This document shows, piece after piece, positions 15,884 to 23,873 of a DNA stretch of 36,697 nucleotides. Positions within the stretch are counted from its first letter, which is position 1, and the number at the start of each line of letters is the position of its first letter. Made by a program: the position numbers and the translations under genes. Below the pieces are notes generated by a model. The model ran no database searches and was not told where the DNA came from. It saw nothing but the letters and a program-made list of their open reading frames with translations. Source of the stretch: an uncultured Parasphingopyxis sp. (GTDB lineage Bacteria; Pseudomonadota; Alphaproteobacteria; Sphingomonadales; Sphingomonadaceae); NCBI GenBank assembly GCA_905479515.1, contig CAJQMX010000122.1, forward strand, positions 1-36,697, written 5' to 3'.

Positions 15884-17410
15884 ATGATCAAGGACCAGCC
15901 ACCCGAACAACCCAGTGCCACACCCGTATTCGCGAAACAGGCTGAAGGGGATCTGTCTGAACGCATCCGGCGATCCTTTACCAATGGCACGGACCTGGCG
16001 TTGCAGCTGGGCGCAGATCAATGGGACTGGAATCGAGTCGGCCGAGTAGTGAGTTGGATTGTGGAGGGTCTGACTAAGGCAGGCGTCGGACTGGGCGCCA
16101 CGGTTGCGATCCCCGGACGGAGCGATCCTTTTTGCGCAGTTGCGGTGCTAGCCATTGTTTCCAGCGGGCGATGCGCGATGATCGTCAACCCATTTCGCTC
16201 TGCATCCGCGGTTTTGCAGACAGTGCGCAAATTGGGGTCGCCCATGATGTTGGTTCCGGAAAATGATCCAATCCTGGAATTCGCGGAGCCGAACGACTCA
16301 ATTCTCGTAATGACGAGCAGCGGCTCACTTTCCCGAATGGGCAAAAATTTCGACGAATCCGCCGAAGAGGAACCAAAGTCTGGCATTCTGATTTCGACAA
16401 GCGGCACAACAGGAGAGCCACAAACAGTGTGGCTCCCCCTTTCTGTGCTTTCTCGGGCGATGCGCGAAATTGAAGTGATTCATGCTGGATTCGGCGATCG
16501 CAAAAAGGCTGACGGCCACTGGCCAGCGCTAATCCAATATTCTCCGCTGGCTCATATCGGAGGTGTTCTGACGTTGCTTCGCGCAGCAGCACAAGGCCGG
16601 CCAACGGCAATATTGGGCAAATTTCACGTAGAAACATGGGTGCGGTCTGTTGAGCAATTCCAACCATTCACCACCGGTCTTCCGCCAAGCATGATGCGTA
16701 TGGTGCTTGAAGCAGACATTGAGCCGGCACGCATATCATCGTTGATCAGCGTGTGGTCCGGCACTGCCCCGGTCCGCGCTGAGGAGCGCGATGCCTTTTC
16801 AGAGAAATATGGCATCCCGGTGCTTGGCAATTACGGCGCTACTGAATTTTGTGGCCCTATCGCATCCTGGTCTCTCGACGATCATCAGCGCTACTTCTCG
16901 ACCCGCTCGCATGCAGTCGGCCGAATAGATCCCAGTATCGCCGAAATACGAGTCCGGAATCCCGAAGGAAAATTACTCGGTAAAAAAGGCGCGATAGGCG
17001 CGCTGGAATTCAAAGTGCACAGATTGGGAAATCACTGGATGGGAACCAATGATCTGGGTTCAGTCGATACCGACGGTTTTCTTACCCTGCACGGACGGAA
17101 AGACGATGTCATCATGCGCGGTGGCTTCAAATTGTCGCCAACCGCGATCTCCGATGTCCTGCGCAAACATCCATCCATACGCAATGCGGCAGTGGTCGGA
17201 ATTGCCGATGAGCGTCTCGGGCAAGTGCCGGTGGCCGCCGTCGAGCTGGTTGAAAATGCCAGCATCGAATACGCGGAAGTGCAAGATTTCGTTCGCACCC
17301 ATCTCCCCGCCTATTTCGTGCCGACAAATATCCTGGCCGTTGAGGAATTACCCCGCAATCCTGCGATGAAACTCGATCGTCGCGCAATTGCAAAACTGTT
17401 CGATGCATGA
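15884..17410 (+). CDS. AMP-dependent acyl-CoA synthetase
   Basis: The 508-residue product belongs to the ANL adenylating superfamily. It has the P-loop TSGTTGEPQTVWL (around residue 172), the NYGATEFCG motif, the DTDGFLTLHGRKDDVIMRGG hinge region, and the C-terminal catalytic lysine in NPAMKLDRR. The lysine usually found in the P-loop (TGxPK) is replaced by glutamine here, while its paralogue at 24863 keeps it. The enzyme should activate a carboxylic acid to its CoA thioester. I chose the ATG at 15884 because AGGGGAG lies six bases upstream; in-frame ATGs at 15863 and 15878 would add a few residues. The ALDH gene follows, suggesting that the acid made by oxidation is activated by a neighbouring enzyme. 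Confidence 0.92.
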   Translation: MIKDQPPEQPSATPVFAKQAEGDLSERIRRSFTNGTDLALQLGADQWDWNRVGRVVSWIVEGLTKAGVGLGATVAIPGRSDPFCAVAVLAIVSSGRCAMIVNPFRSASAVLQTVRKLGSPMMLVPENDPILEFAEPNDSILVMTSSGSLSRMGKNFDESAEEEPKSGILISTSGTTGEPQTVWLPLSVLSRAMREIEVIHAGFGDRKKADGHWPALIQYSPLAHIGGVLTLLRAAAQGRPTAILGKFHVETWVRSVEQFQPFTTGLPPSMMRMVLEADIEPARISSLISVWSGTAPVRAEERDAFSEKYGIPVLGNYGATEFCGPIASWSLDDHQRYFSTRSHAVGRIDPSIAEIRVRNPEGKLLGKKGAIGALEFKVHRLGNHWMGTNDLGSVDTDGFLTLHGRKDDVIMRGGFKLSPTAISDVLRKHPSIRNAAVVGIADERLGQVPVAAVELVENASIEYAEVQDFVRTHLPAYFVPTNILAVEELPRNPAMKLDRRAIAKLFDA

Positions 17411-17442
17411 AGCGGCCGCAGCTGGCGCTTTTGGAGAAATCG

Positions 17443-18879
17443 ATGATCGAATGGAGTGAGAATTTCATAGGCGGCAGGCGCATCGCTCCATGTAGTCATG
17501 AGAGGGTAGAGGTCCGCTTCTCCTATGATGGTGCACTTGTCGGAACGACACCCTTGGCAAACAGGGACGATGTCGATCTGGCTGTGGCCGCTGCCAGACG
17601 GGCATTCGATACCGGTCAGTGGCCTCGCATGAATCCCGCAGAGCGGATCGCCGTGCTTGCGAAATTCGCAAAGCTCCATGCTGAACGCTGCGACGAATTT
17701 GCAACCTTCATCTGTACCGAAAACGCCTCTCCCTTGTGGTTTACCACGGCCGTGCAACAGGGCGTTGCTCTCCAGAATGCCGCATATCTGGACGCTGCCA
17801 ATGCTTATCCATGGGAGGTTAGGCAATCTGCATTTGGCGGACAGAATGAAACTGTCTGGCGGCGCGCACCGGTGGGCGTGGTGGCAGCAGTCATCCCCTG
17901 GAATGCCCCGCACCAGTCCGCCCTCGCAAAATTATTCCCGGCCTTGCTGGCGGGTTGCCCGGTAATCCTGAAGCTAGCGCCGGAGACTGCTCTGGATGGC
18001 CAATTTCTGGGAGAAATGTTCATGGAAGCAGGTCTGCCCGAAGACGTGCTGAGCATTCTCGTTTCGGACAGCGAGGTAAGCGAATATCTTGTGTCTCATG
18101 CAGAGGTCGACAAGGTGGTATTCACCGGATCTACCGCTGCGGGCAAACGGATTGCAGCTATCGCCGGTAACCAGCTCAAGCGATTTAGTCTGGAACTCGG
18201 CGGAAAATCTCCCACAATTATTTTGCCGGACGCGGACATCGACATGGTGGCGGAAACGGTGCGCTTTTCCGGGCTCATCAACAATGGCCAGTCTTGCGTC
18301 GCGCAGACCCGTATACTGGTTCCGCGCGAAAATCAGGACCGCTTTGTCGAAGCCGTCGTGGCCGACATAAAATCCCTGACAGTTGGAGATCCACGCAAGG
18401 CTGATACATTCATCGGCCCGCTCGTCTCGCAACGCCAGCGCGCTAGGGTCACTGGATATATTGAAGCGGGAATTGCCGAAGGGGCAACACTCGCGGTCGG
18501 CGGCCCCGATATGCCTGAGGGGATCGATACGGGAGCCTTTGTCCGCCCTACAGTTTTCGCAGATGTCGAGAATTCAATGAAGATCGCGCAGGAAGAGATA
18601 TTCGGCCCGGTCTTGGCAATCATTCCATATGATAGCGTTGATCATGCCATTGCGATTGCGAACGATAGCGCATTCGGCCTTGCTGGCGGTATTTGGTCGG
18701 CCGATGCCGATGCTGCGCTGGGTGTCGCGCGGCGTGTTCGATCCGGAACCCTGTCTATCAACGGCGCCCATCCAGATTTCTCCGCTCCATTCGGTGGCTT
18801 CAAGCAAAGCGGGATGGGCCGGGAATTCGGAAGCGAGGGCATCAGCCAATATATCGAGCACCAAGCGATCGTGATCTGA
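17443..18879 (+). CDS. NAD(P)-dependent aldehyde dehydrogenase
   Basis: The 478-residue product carries the ALDH motifs VIPWNAPHQSA, LKLAPETA, FTGSTAAGK, the general base glutamate in LELGGKSP, the catalytic cysteine C285 in NNGQSCVAQT, and EEIFGPVLA. It ends with FGGFKQSGMGREFGSEG, the usual C-terminal signature of the family. I prefer the ATG at 17443, which has TTGGAG about seven bases upstream; an upstream ATG at 17407 would overlap the synthetase stop by 4 bp and add 12 residues. Either way it is coupled to the synthetase gene. It differs clearly from the ALDH at 14044, so the two likely act on different aldehydes. A palindrome at 18921-18939 follows its stop. Confidence 0.94.
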   Translation: MIEWSENFIGGRRIAPCSHERVEVRFSYDGALVGTTPLANRDDVDLAVAAARRAFDTGQWPRMNPAERIAVLAKFAKLHAERCDEFATFICTENASPLWFTTAVQQGVALQNAAYLDAANAYPWEVRQSAFGGQNETVWRRAPVGVVAAVIPWNAPHQSALAKLFPALLAGCPVILKLAPETALDGQFLGEMFMEAGLPEDVLSILVSDSEVSEYLVSHAEVDKVVFTGSTAAGKRIAAIAGNQLKRFSLELGGKSPTIILPDADIDMVAETVRFSGLINNGQSCVAQTRILVPRENQDRFVEAVVADIKSLTVGDPRKADTFIGPLVSQRQRARVTGYIEAGIAEGATLAVGGPDMPEGIDTGAFVRPTVFADVENSMKIAQEEIFGPVLAIIPYDSVDHAIAIANDSAFGLAGGIWSADADAALGVARRVRSGTLSINGAHPDFSAPFGGFKQSGMGREFGSEGISQYIEHQAIVI

Positions 18880-18920
18880 ATGAGCATCTGTTCAGCGCTT
18901 CATGGTGAGGGGTTTTGGGC

Positions 18921-18939
18921 CTGATTTGAAACAAATCAG
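18921..18939. promoter_or_regulatory. 19-bp perfect palindrome between ALDH and SMP-30-like gene
   Basis: CTGATTTG-AAA-CAAATCAG is a perfect inverted repeat with 8-bp arms, 41 bp after the ALDH stop. It lacks a following T-tract (GAATGACGCC comes next), and its stem is AT-rich, so it fits an operator better than a rho-independent terminator. It may regulate the SMP-30/amidohydrolase run downstream. The remaining sequence up to about 19000 shows nothing else recognisable. Confidence 0.4.
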
Positions 18940-19159
18940 AATGACGCCAAATTACTGCAGCTCGAATAGGATCGGATGACGAAAAGGCGAAGGCACGAGT
19001 CGCGATTTCATCGCTAGCGCCACCGAAAGGCGGAGAGACACTATCCTTGGGGACATCATCATTCAGATTGCGGCCGGGCTTGCCGTAGCAACATCGCAAG
19101 TCGCCAATATTGATCCAGAAGCTGCGGCCAATCCGTCTGCATGCAGCCACAGCGCATCG

Positions 19160-20206
19160 ATGGATCGTATCTGCGGCATCCCCATGCCCGAAGACCTTGT
19201 CCCGATACAAGAAACAGGCTGGGTAATTGCCACTAGCATGACAAGCGGCAGCTCAGCGGGTGGTTTATTTCTGATCGACACACATACGCGGCACGCCGAG
19301 CATGTTGATCTCGATCATCCTCGAGCCAGGTTTGCATCCACTCCGGCGGAAGCAGAGGCGGTTTCTCAATGTGCTCCACCTGATACCCAAGAGATGATCA
19401 CACACGGCATTTCATTGGTAGCCGGAGAGCATGGCGTGCACCGGCTTTATGTGGTGGTGCACGGCGGGCGCGAAGCAATCGAATTGTTCAATGTCGACAC
19501 CAATGGCGACAAACCCGAAATTCGCTGGGCCGGATGCGTACCCCTGCCCGATGGGCTCGAAGCGAATTCTGTGGTCGGAATTCCTGATGGCGGGTTGCTG
19601 TTCACCAGCCTTTACGAGCCCGGTGAAACAGACTGGCCCGCGCGCATTGGCCGGCTTGCCTCAGCCGAGCCTGCAGGCGGCGTCTTTGAGTGGCAGGCCG
19701 AGGTCGGGATCAACCGTTTGACCATACCGCCAATATCCGGTCCGAACGGCATCGCGATTTCGCCCGATGGCCAGACCATCCTGCTCGCCGGATGGGGTGA
19801 TCGGCTGGTCAGACGGATTGATCGCTCGGGAGCGGAAACCGCACCGCCGATCTCACTCGATTTTCTGCCTGATAATCTCCACTGGACGCCCGACGGGACA
19901 GTTCTGGCCAGTGGTCAACGCATTGAAGTAGAGCCATTGTTTGCCTGCATGACATCGGCTGACAGACCGAATTATTGCGCGCCATCCTATTCGGTGGCGA
20001 GGATCGATGTGGATAGCCATTCGGTCAGCGAACTTTGGCACGAAGAGATTATTGAAGGCTTTGGGGACTCCACTTCCGCGATAATGGTCGATGGAAATTT
20101 GTGGATAGGCTCGATTAGCGGAGATTGCATCGCGCTGATTACCCAAGGCGCAGCACGAGGGCAGGAAGCTGACCAAACCACCATGGAACACTTGCCTAAT
20201 AACTGA
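19160..20206 (+). CDS. SMP-30/gluconolactonase-like six-bladed propeller protein, 5' end uncertain
   Basis: From the first ATG (19160) the product is 348 residues with the ICGIPMPEDL opening and repeated propeller blades (VVGIPDGGLLFTSLYEPGE, PNGIAISPDGQTILLAG, DNLHWTPDG, GDSTSAIMVDGNLWIGS) of the SMP-30/gluconolactonase/LRE family. Members are calcium-dependent lactonases or related hydrolases. The same frame stays open upstream to a TGA at 18977 and encodes a signal-peptide-like stretch (IIIQIAAGLAVATSQVAN, about 19055-19108) and a cysteine-containing PSACSHSAS that fits the usual start of secreted members. That extension has no ATG, GTG or TTG codon. The gene may use a rare start such as ATC or ATT, may have lost its start codon, or may be shorter than its relatives. 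The amidohydrolase gene follows. Confidence 0.72.
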   Translation: MDRICGIPMPEDLVPIQETGWVIATSMTSGSSAGGLFLIDTHTRHAEHVDLDHPRARFASTPAEAEAVSQCAPPDTQEMITHGISLVAGEHGVHRLYVVVHGGREAIELFNVDTNGDKPEIRWAGCVPLPDGLEANSVVGIPDGGLLFTSLYEPGETDWPARIGRLASAEPAGGVFEWQAEVGINRLTIPPISGPNGIAISPDGQTILLAGWGDRLVRRIDRSGAETAPPISLDFLPDNLHWTPDGTVLASGQRIEVEPLFACMTSADRPNYCAPSYSVARIDVDSHSVSELWHEEIIEGFGDSTSAIMVDGNLWIGSISGDCIALITQGAARGQEADQTTMEHLPNN

Positions 20207-20275
20207 CGAAGTGTTATTTATGATCAGGTGAATTGGGCCCAGCGGACCGTTCTGAACGCGTCCACCCTTCCCAAT

Positions 20276-20363
20276 TGGAGAGGAATATCACCTGTGAATA
20301 TGGAAGACATGATCACCCCCGACTGGAGAGGAAAATCACCTGTGAATATGGAAGACATGATCA
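20276..20363 (+). repeat. 48-bp in-frame tandem duplication of ribosome-binding site and start region
   Basis: A 40-bp unit occurs at 20276-20315 and again at 20324-20363, with one mismatch (GGAATATCACC versus GGAAAATCACC). The period is 48 bp, exactly 16 codons. Each unit contains GGAGAGG, then GTGAATATGGAAGACATGAT, so both copies provide a Shine-Dalgarno sequence followed by GTG and ATG codons in the frame of the amidohydrolase. The reading frame is open through both copies. Confidence 0.9.
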
Positions 20364-21694
20364 TCGCAAGCGTGGACGACCATGTGATCGAACCGCCATC
20401 GATGTTCGACCAGCATCTTGCAAAGGAGCACATCGCGCTCGCCCCCCAATATGTTACCGATGAACTCGGCAACGCATCCTGGTATTGGGAGCATGAGGAC
20501 AAGCGCACCTTCTCCGTAGGCCTCAATGCTGTGGTTGGCCGCCCGAAAGAAGAATATGGGATGGAGCCGATGAATATCGACCAGATGCGCAAAGGTGTCT
20601 GGGATCGAGATGCGCATATTGATGATATGAACGCGATGGGTCAGTTGACCGCGCTGATGTTTCCCACCTTTGCCGGATTTGACGGCGCTTGGTTCTGGGA
20701 CGCCAAGGACAAGGAAAACTGCAAACGCGTGATGAGCGCCTATAATGACTGGCACATCGACGAATGGTGTGGGCCCTATAAAGGCCGCTACTTCCGCGGT
20801 GCCCTCCTGCCATTATGGGATATGCAGGCGACAATTGAGGAAGCAAAGCGCGTTGTCAAAAAGGGTGTCGAGACGTTCTTCTTCCCGGCCAATCCCGCTG
20901 CGCGTGACCGCCTGCCATCTGTCCATAGTGATTATTGGGAACCACTGTGGAAGCTGTGTGACGAGGAAGGCGTTCCACTCAGCTGTCATATCGGCACCGG
21001 CACGGCGCCAGAGGCAAACTCCGACCAGTCACCAATTTCGGCCTGGATCACCTCGATGCCGATCGCCATCGCTACCGATGCAGCTGATCTGCTGCATCTG
21101 GAGGCACTTCGCCGTTATCCCAATCTGAAGATCGCGCTTTCCGAAGGTGGTATCGGATGGGTTCCTTATCTACTTGAGCGGGCTGACTTCACCTATAATC
21201 ATCACGGCCCCTGGGTTCGTGTCGATTTTGGTGGGAAACTTCCATCTGAAGTCTTTCGTGAGCACTTCCTGACCTGCTTCATTGATGACAAGTTTGGTTG
21301 CCAGAACTACAAAGATGTGGGTGAGGATATTATTTCATACGAATGTGATTATCCGCATTCGGATTGCACTTGGCCTTTCGTTGCCGAAGATCTTTGGGAC
21401 AATGTAAAAGATATGCCGCAAAACGTGATCGACAAAGTCACGCATCAGAACGCCTATCGCTTTTACAACATGGATCCGGTGGCTGAACTGGGCCGTGAGA
21501 ATTGCACCGTCGGTGCACTGCGGGCCAAGGCCAAACATGTCGATACCGGCGCGAAATCACTAGGTGGCAAGGATGCTCGCGAGCATGGTGACAGTGGCAA
21601 AGCAATCACCTCTGGCCAGGTGGCCAAAACCTTTGTTCCGGTAACTGCCGGCACAGTTTGGGAAAGCCGCAAGAAGCGCAAAGGATTAAGCTGA
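20342..21694 (+). CDS. amidohydrolase-2 family metal-dependent hydrolase
   Basis: The product (450 residues from the GTG at 20342) belongs to the amidohydrolase-2/ACMSD-like TIM-barrel family. It has the N-terminal metal motif SVDDHVIEPP, the barrel histidine in SCHIGTG, and the late aspartate in YECDYPHSD. Members decarboxylate or hydrolyse ring-cleavage or beta-keto-type intermediates, and this long SVDDHVIEPP subgroup is abundant in sphingomonad and mycobacterial catabolic clusters. The start is ambiguous because the ribosome-binding site and start codons are duplicated 48 bp upstream; starting at 20294 would add 16 residues. I place it at the second copy because conservation begins right after it. 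The C-terminal tail (SLGGKDAREHGDSGKA onward) is polar and may be poorly conserved. Confidence 0.9.
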   Translation: MNMEDMIIASVDDHVIEPPSMFDQHLAKEHIALAPQYVTDELGNASWYWEHEDKRTFSVGLNAVVGRPKEEYGMEPMNIDQMRKGVWDRDAHIDDMNAMGQLTALMFPTFAGFDGAWFWDAKDKENCKRVMSAYNDWHIDEWCGPYKGRYFRGALLPLWDMQATIEEAKRVVKKGVETFFFPANPAARDRLPSVHSDYWEPLWKLCDEEGVPLSCHIGTGTAPEANSDQSPISAWITSMPIAIATDAADLLHLEALRRYPNLKIALSEGGIGWVPYLLERADFTYNHHGPWVRVDFGGKLPSEVFREHFLTCFIDDKFGCQNYKDVGEDIISYECDYPHSDCTWPFVAEDLWDNVKDMPQNVIDKVTHQNAYRFYNMDPVAELGRENCTVGALRAKAKHVDTGAKSLGGKDAREHGDSGKAITSGQVAKTFVPVTAGTVWESRKKRKGLS

Positions 21695-21721
21695 ACCTTC
21701 CCTCCGGAAACAGGATAGATC

Positions 21722-22576
21722 GTGATTGAAGAGGATCTGCTCAACAAGCATATCGGGCGTGAACAGACCGCGAAAGATGTCGTCGATCCGGAACGGCTGA
21801 CGCGACTTGCGGCGCTCCTTGATCGCCAATGGTCGCCGGTAGAAGATGTCCCATCCCTGGCCCATTTCCTGCTTTTCCGGCCAGACGAACGGCAATCCGC
21901 CATCGGCAAAGATGGCCATCCCGTGCGCGATCCAGCCGGGATGCTTCCCGCACTGCCGCTGCCGCGCCGGATGTGGGCTGGTAGCCAGATCCGCTTCGAT
22001 CAGCCGCTTCGCCCCGGTGCACAGCTGCTACGCCGATCAAAACTCGTGTCAGCAGTCGCGAAAAGCGGCAAGTCGGGAGATCTTGTTTTCTGTACAGTCG
22101 AACACGAAATCCGGGATTCGGACAGCGCAGATCTGCTAATTTCTGAGCGACAAGACATTGTGTATCGCGGTGCTCACAAGGGGCCAGGTTTGGCCAAGCG
22201 CCCTACAGTCGAGCCTGATTTCAAACCGGATACGACCCGCGAAATTTGCGTCGGGTCAGTCGAATTATTTCGCTACAGCGCCCTCACATTCAATGCCCAC
22301 CGGATCCATTATGACCGCGATTACGCACGTCTAGAAGAGGGCTATCAGGGCCTTGTCGTGCACGGACCATATCTGGCGACACTCCTGTTCGAGTTTCTCT
22401 CGCAAATTGCAGAAGGGCGCCGCATCGCCGAGTTTGGCTTCAGAGCGGTCTGCCCCAGCTTCGATGAAGAGCAGCTGACCCTCGGGGCATCTCTCGCCGG
22501 TAATTCAGCCAGGCTTTCGGTCACCAATCCTGCCGGTCTGGCGATGACCGCAGAGGCGCGGCTTGCTGCCGGATGA
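21722..22576 (+). CDS. MaoC-like hotdog acyl-CoA hydratase (HTD2/mesaconyl-C4-CoA hydratase type)
   Basis: The 284-residue product has a double-hotdog layout. An N-terminal FAS1-like dehydratase domain contains LAHFLLFRP and PLPRRMWAGSQIRFDQPL. A C-terminal MaoC-type domain carries the hydratase signature LFRYSALTFNAHRIHYDRDYA (in part), then YQGLVVHGP. This arrangement is shared by mesaconyl-C4-CoA hydratase and the mitochondrial 3-hydroxyacyl-thioester dehydratase HTD2. It should add water to, or remove it from, a CoA thioester. The start is GTG at 21722, with AGGATAG upstream, 27 bp after the amidohydrolase. Its stop overlaps the next SDR gene by 4 bp (ATGA), so the two are translationally coupled and probably act in consecutive steps. 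Confidence 0.87.
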   Translation: MIEEDLLNKHIGREQTAKDVVDPERLTRLAALLDRQWSPVEDVPSLAHFLLFRPDERQSAIGKDGHPVRDPAGMLPALPLPRRMWAGSQIRFDQPLRPGAQLLRRSKLVSAVAKSGKSGDLVFCTVEHEIRDSDSADLLISERQDIVYRGAHKGPGLAKRPTVEPDFKPDTTREICVGSVELFRYSALTFNAHRIHYDRDYARLEEGYQGLVVHGPYLATLLFEFLSQIAEGRRIAEFGFRAVCPSFDEEQLTLGASLAGNSARLSVTNPAGLAMTAEARLAAG

Positions 22577-23388
22577 CAGGATCTACGCAGCGGATCAATC
22601 CGGGAAGCGTCGCGTTTCTGACCGGAGCCAGCCAAGGTTTGGGTGAGGCAATTGGTCGGCGGCTGGCAAAGGATGGCTGGCACGTAATTCTGTCCGCGAG
22701 AAACAAAGACAAACTCGACACTGTGATGCGCAGCATAGTGGACGATGGCGGTTCTGCCGAGACTGTTGTGCTCGACGTCAGCAGTCCGGATGCGATTGCG
22801 GAAACGATAGCAGAAGTGGGCAAGCGGCATGGCCGGATTGATGGACTGGTGAACAATGCCGGGCGCTTTTCGGGAAGCAATATTCTTGATACTTCGCTTG
22901 AGGATTTCAGGCGCAATTTTATCATGAATGTCGAAGCGCCGTTTCTAACGATGAAAGCGGCGTTGCCATTCATGATCGAGTGCGGCAGCGGAGCGATTGT
23001 CAATATCGGTTCAGTCTCCGGTCTTCGCGCAACAGAGAATACCAGCGGTTATGGCGCGTCCAAGGCGGCGCTGTTCCATTTGGGAGCGATTGCTTCCATG
23101 GAAGTCGGACAGCACAATATCCGCGTGAACACGGTTACCCCAGGCAGTACCTGGTCTCCAACCTTCGCCCGCTCTGTCTCCGGAAAGACCGCTGAGGAAA
23201 TAACCGCAATGGAAGTAACCGGCACGGCACTTGGCCGCTTCGGGCAGCCTTCAGACATTGGCGATGCGGTTGCGTTTTTACTGTCCGACGAGGGGCGCTT
23301 CATCACTGGAACCAACATCCCTGTCGACGGCGGTGCCTATTGGTCCCGCGGTGGGAAGCGCTTGATCGGCAAACGAAACACAAGGTGA
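22573..23388 (+). CDS. short-chain dehydrogenase/reductase
   Basis: The 271-residue product is a classical SDR. It has the cofactor motif TGASQGLG (residues 17-24), the NNAG motif in GLVNNAGRF, the catalytic tyrosine and lysine in SGYGASKAAL, and the C-terminal FITGTNIPVDGGAYW. It would oxidise a hydroxyl made by the hydratase encoded just upstream, probably with NAD+, since an acidic residue region follows the glycine-rich loop only weakly and cofactor choice is uncertain. The ATG at 22573 overlaps the hydratase stop. The SnoaL-like gene starts 5 bp after its stop. It is one of four SDRs in the window. Confidence 0.93.
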   Translation: MTGSTQRINPGSVAFLTGASQGLGEAIGRRLAKDGWHVILSARNKDKLDTVMRSIVDDGGSAETVVLDVSSPDAIAETIAEVGKRHGRIDGLVNNAGRFSGSNILDTSLEDFRRNFIMNVEAPFLTMKAALPFMIECGSGAIVNIGSVSGLRATENTSGYGASKAALFHLGAIASMEVGQHNIRVNTVTPGSTWSPTFARSVSGKTAEEITAMEVTGTALGRFGQPSDIGDAVAFLLSDEGRFITGTNIPVDGGAYWSRGGKRLIGKRNTR

Positions 23389-23393
23389 CAGTC

Positions 23394-23873
23394 ATGCCAA
23401 ACGATTGCACAGACGAGATGGCCATCCGTGCCCTTGCCCACGCTTATGCGGATGCGGTCAACAGGCGCGATGCCGAAGGCATGGCGGCGGTCCTGGCGCC
23501 CGACGGCGTGATCGAGAAACCCGGATATGGCGAACCTGTGTGTGGGCATGAAAAAATTCTCAAACGCTATCGTCGCCTTCAGCGCGATCGGGAATTTTTG
23601 TGCCAGATGATACATAGTGGTGTCGTCCATGTTGACGGCGACCAAGCAACAGCGCGCTGGTGGTTTTCCGAAATAAAGAAACCCACTGGCAGTGAAGACT
23701 TTCAAACGATGATCGGCGTCTATCAGGACGAAGCCCGGCGCCTCGCCAAAGGTTGGCGGTTCACGCGCCGGGTGCAGACCACGCTGCTCGATCGCAAGCT
23801 ACCCGCCGGAAGTGAAGTCACGACGCACCCCTTGCCCGGGTTTTTCGATATTTCCGACCTCCCTCAGCTATGA
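23394..23873 (+). CDS. SnoaL-like (NTF2-fold) protein
   Basis: The 159-residue product is an NTF2-fold protein: an N-terminal helix with AIRALAHAYADAVNRRDAEG, the next segment AAVLAPDGVIEKPGYGEP, and a C-terminal strand region with WWFSEIKKP and GWRFTRRVQTTLL. This subgroup (nuclear transport factor 2-like, polyketide-cyclase type) includes isomerases and dehydratases. The ATG at 23394 has AAGGTGA at six bases, better than a GTG-type start at 23340 inside the SDR gene. It overlaps the alpha/beta-hydrolase gene by 4 bp (ATGA). Function is unknown, but its coupling on both sides indicates a step in the same pathway. Confidence 0.8.
   Translation: MPNDCTDEMAIRALAHAYADAVNRRDAEGMAAVLAPDGVIEKPGYGEPVCGHEKILKRYRRLQRDREFLCQMIHSGVVHVDGDQATARWWFSEIKKPTGSEDFQTMIGVYQDEARRLAKGWRFTRRVQTTLLDRKLPAGSEVTTHPLPGFFDISDLPQL

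Noticed and set aside
17311..17913. 200-codon open frame on the minus strand
   Set aside because: It is antisense to the synthetase and ALDH genes, has no motif and no ribosome-binding site consistent with a gene.
20276..20363. CRISPR-like or satellite repeat
   Set aside because: There are only two copies, they lie inside an open reading frame, and the spacing equals 16 codons. A duplicated start region explains it.
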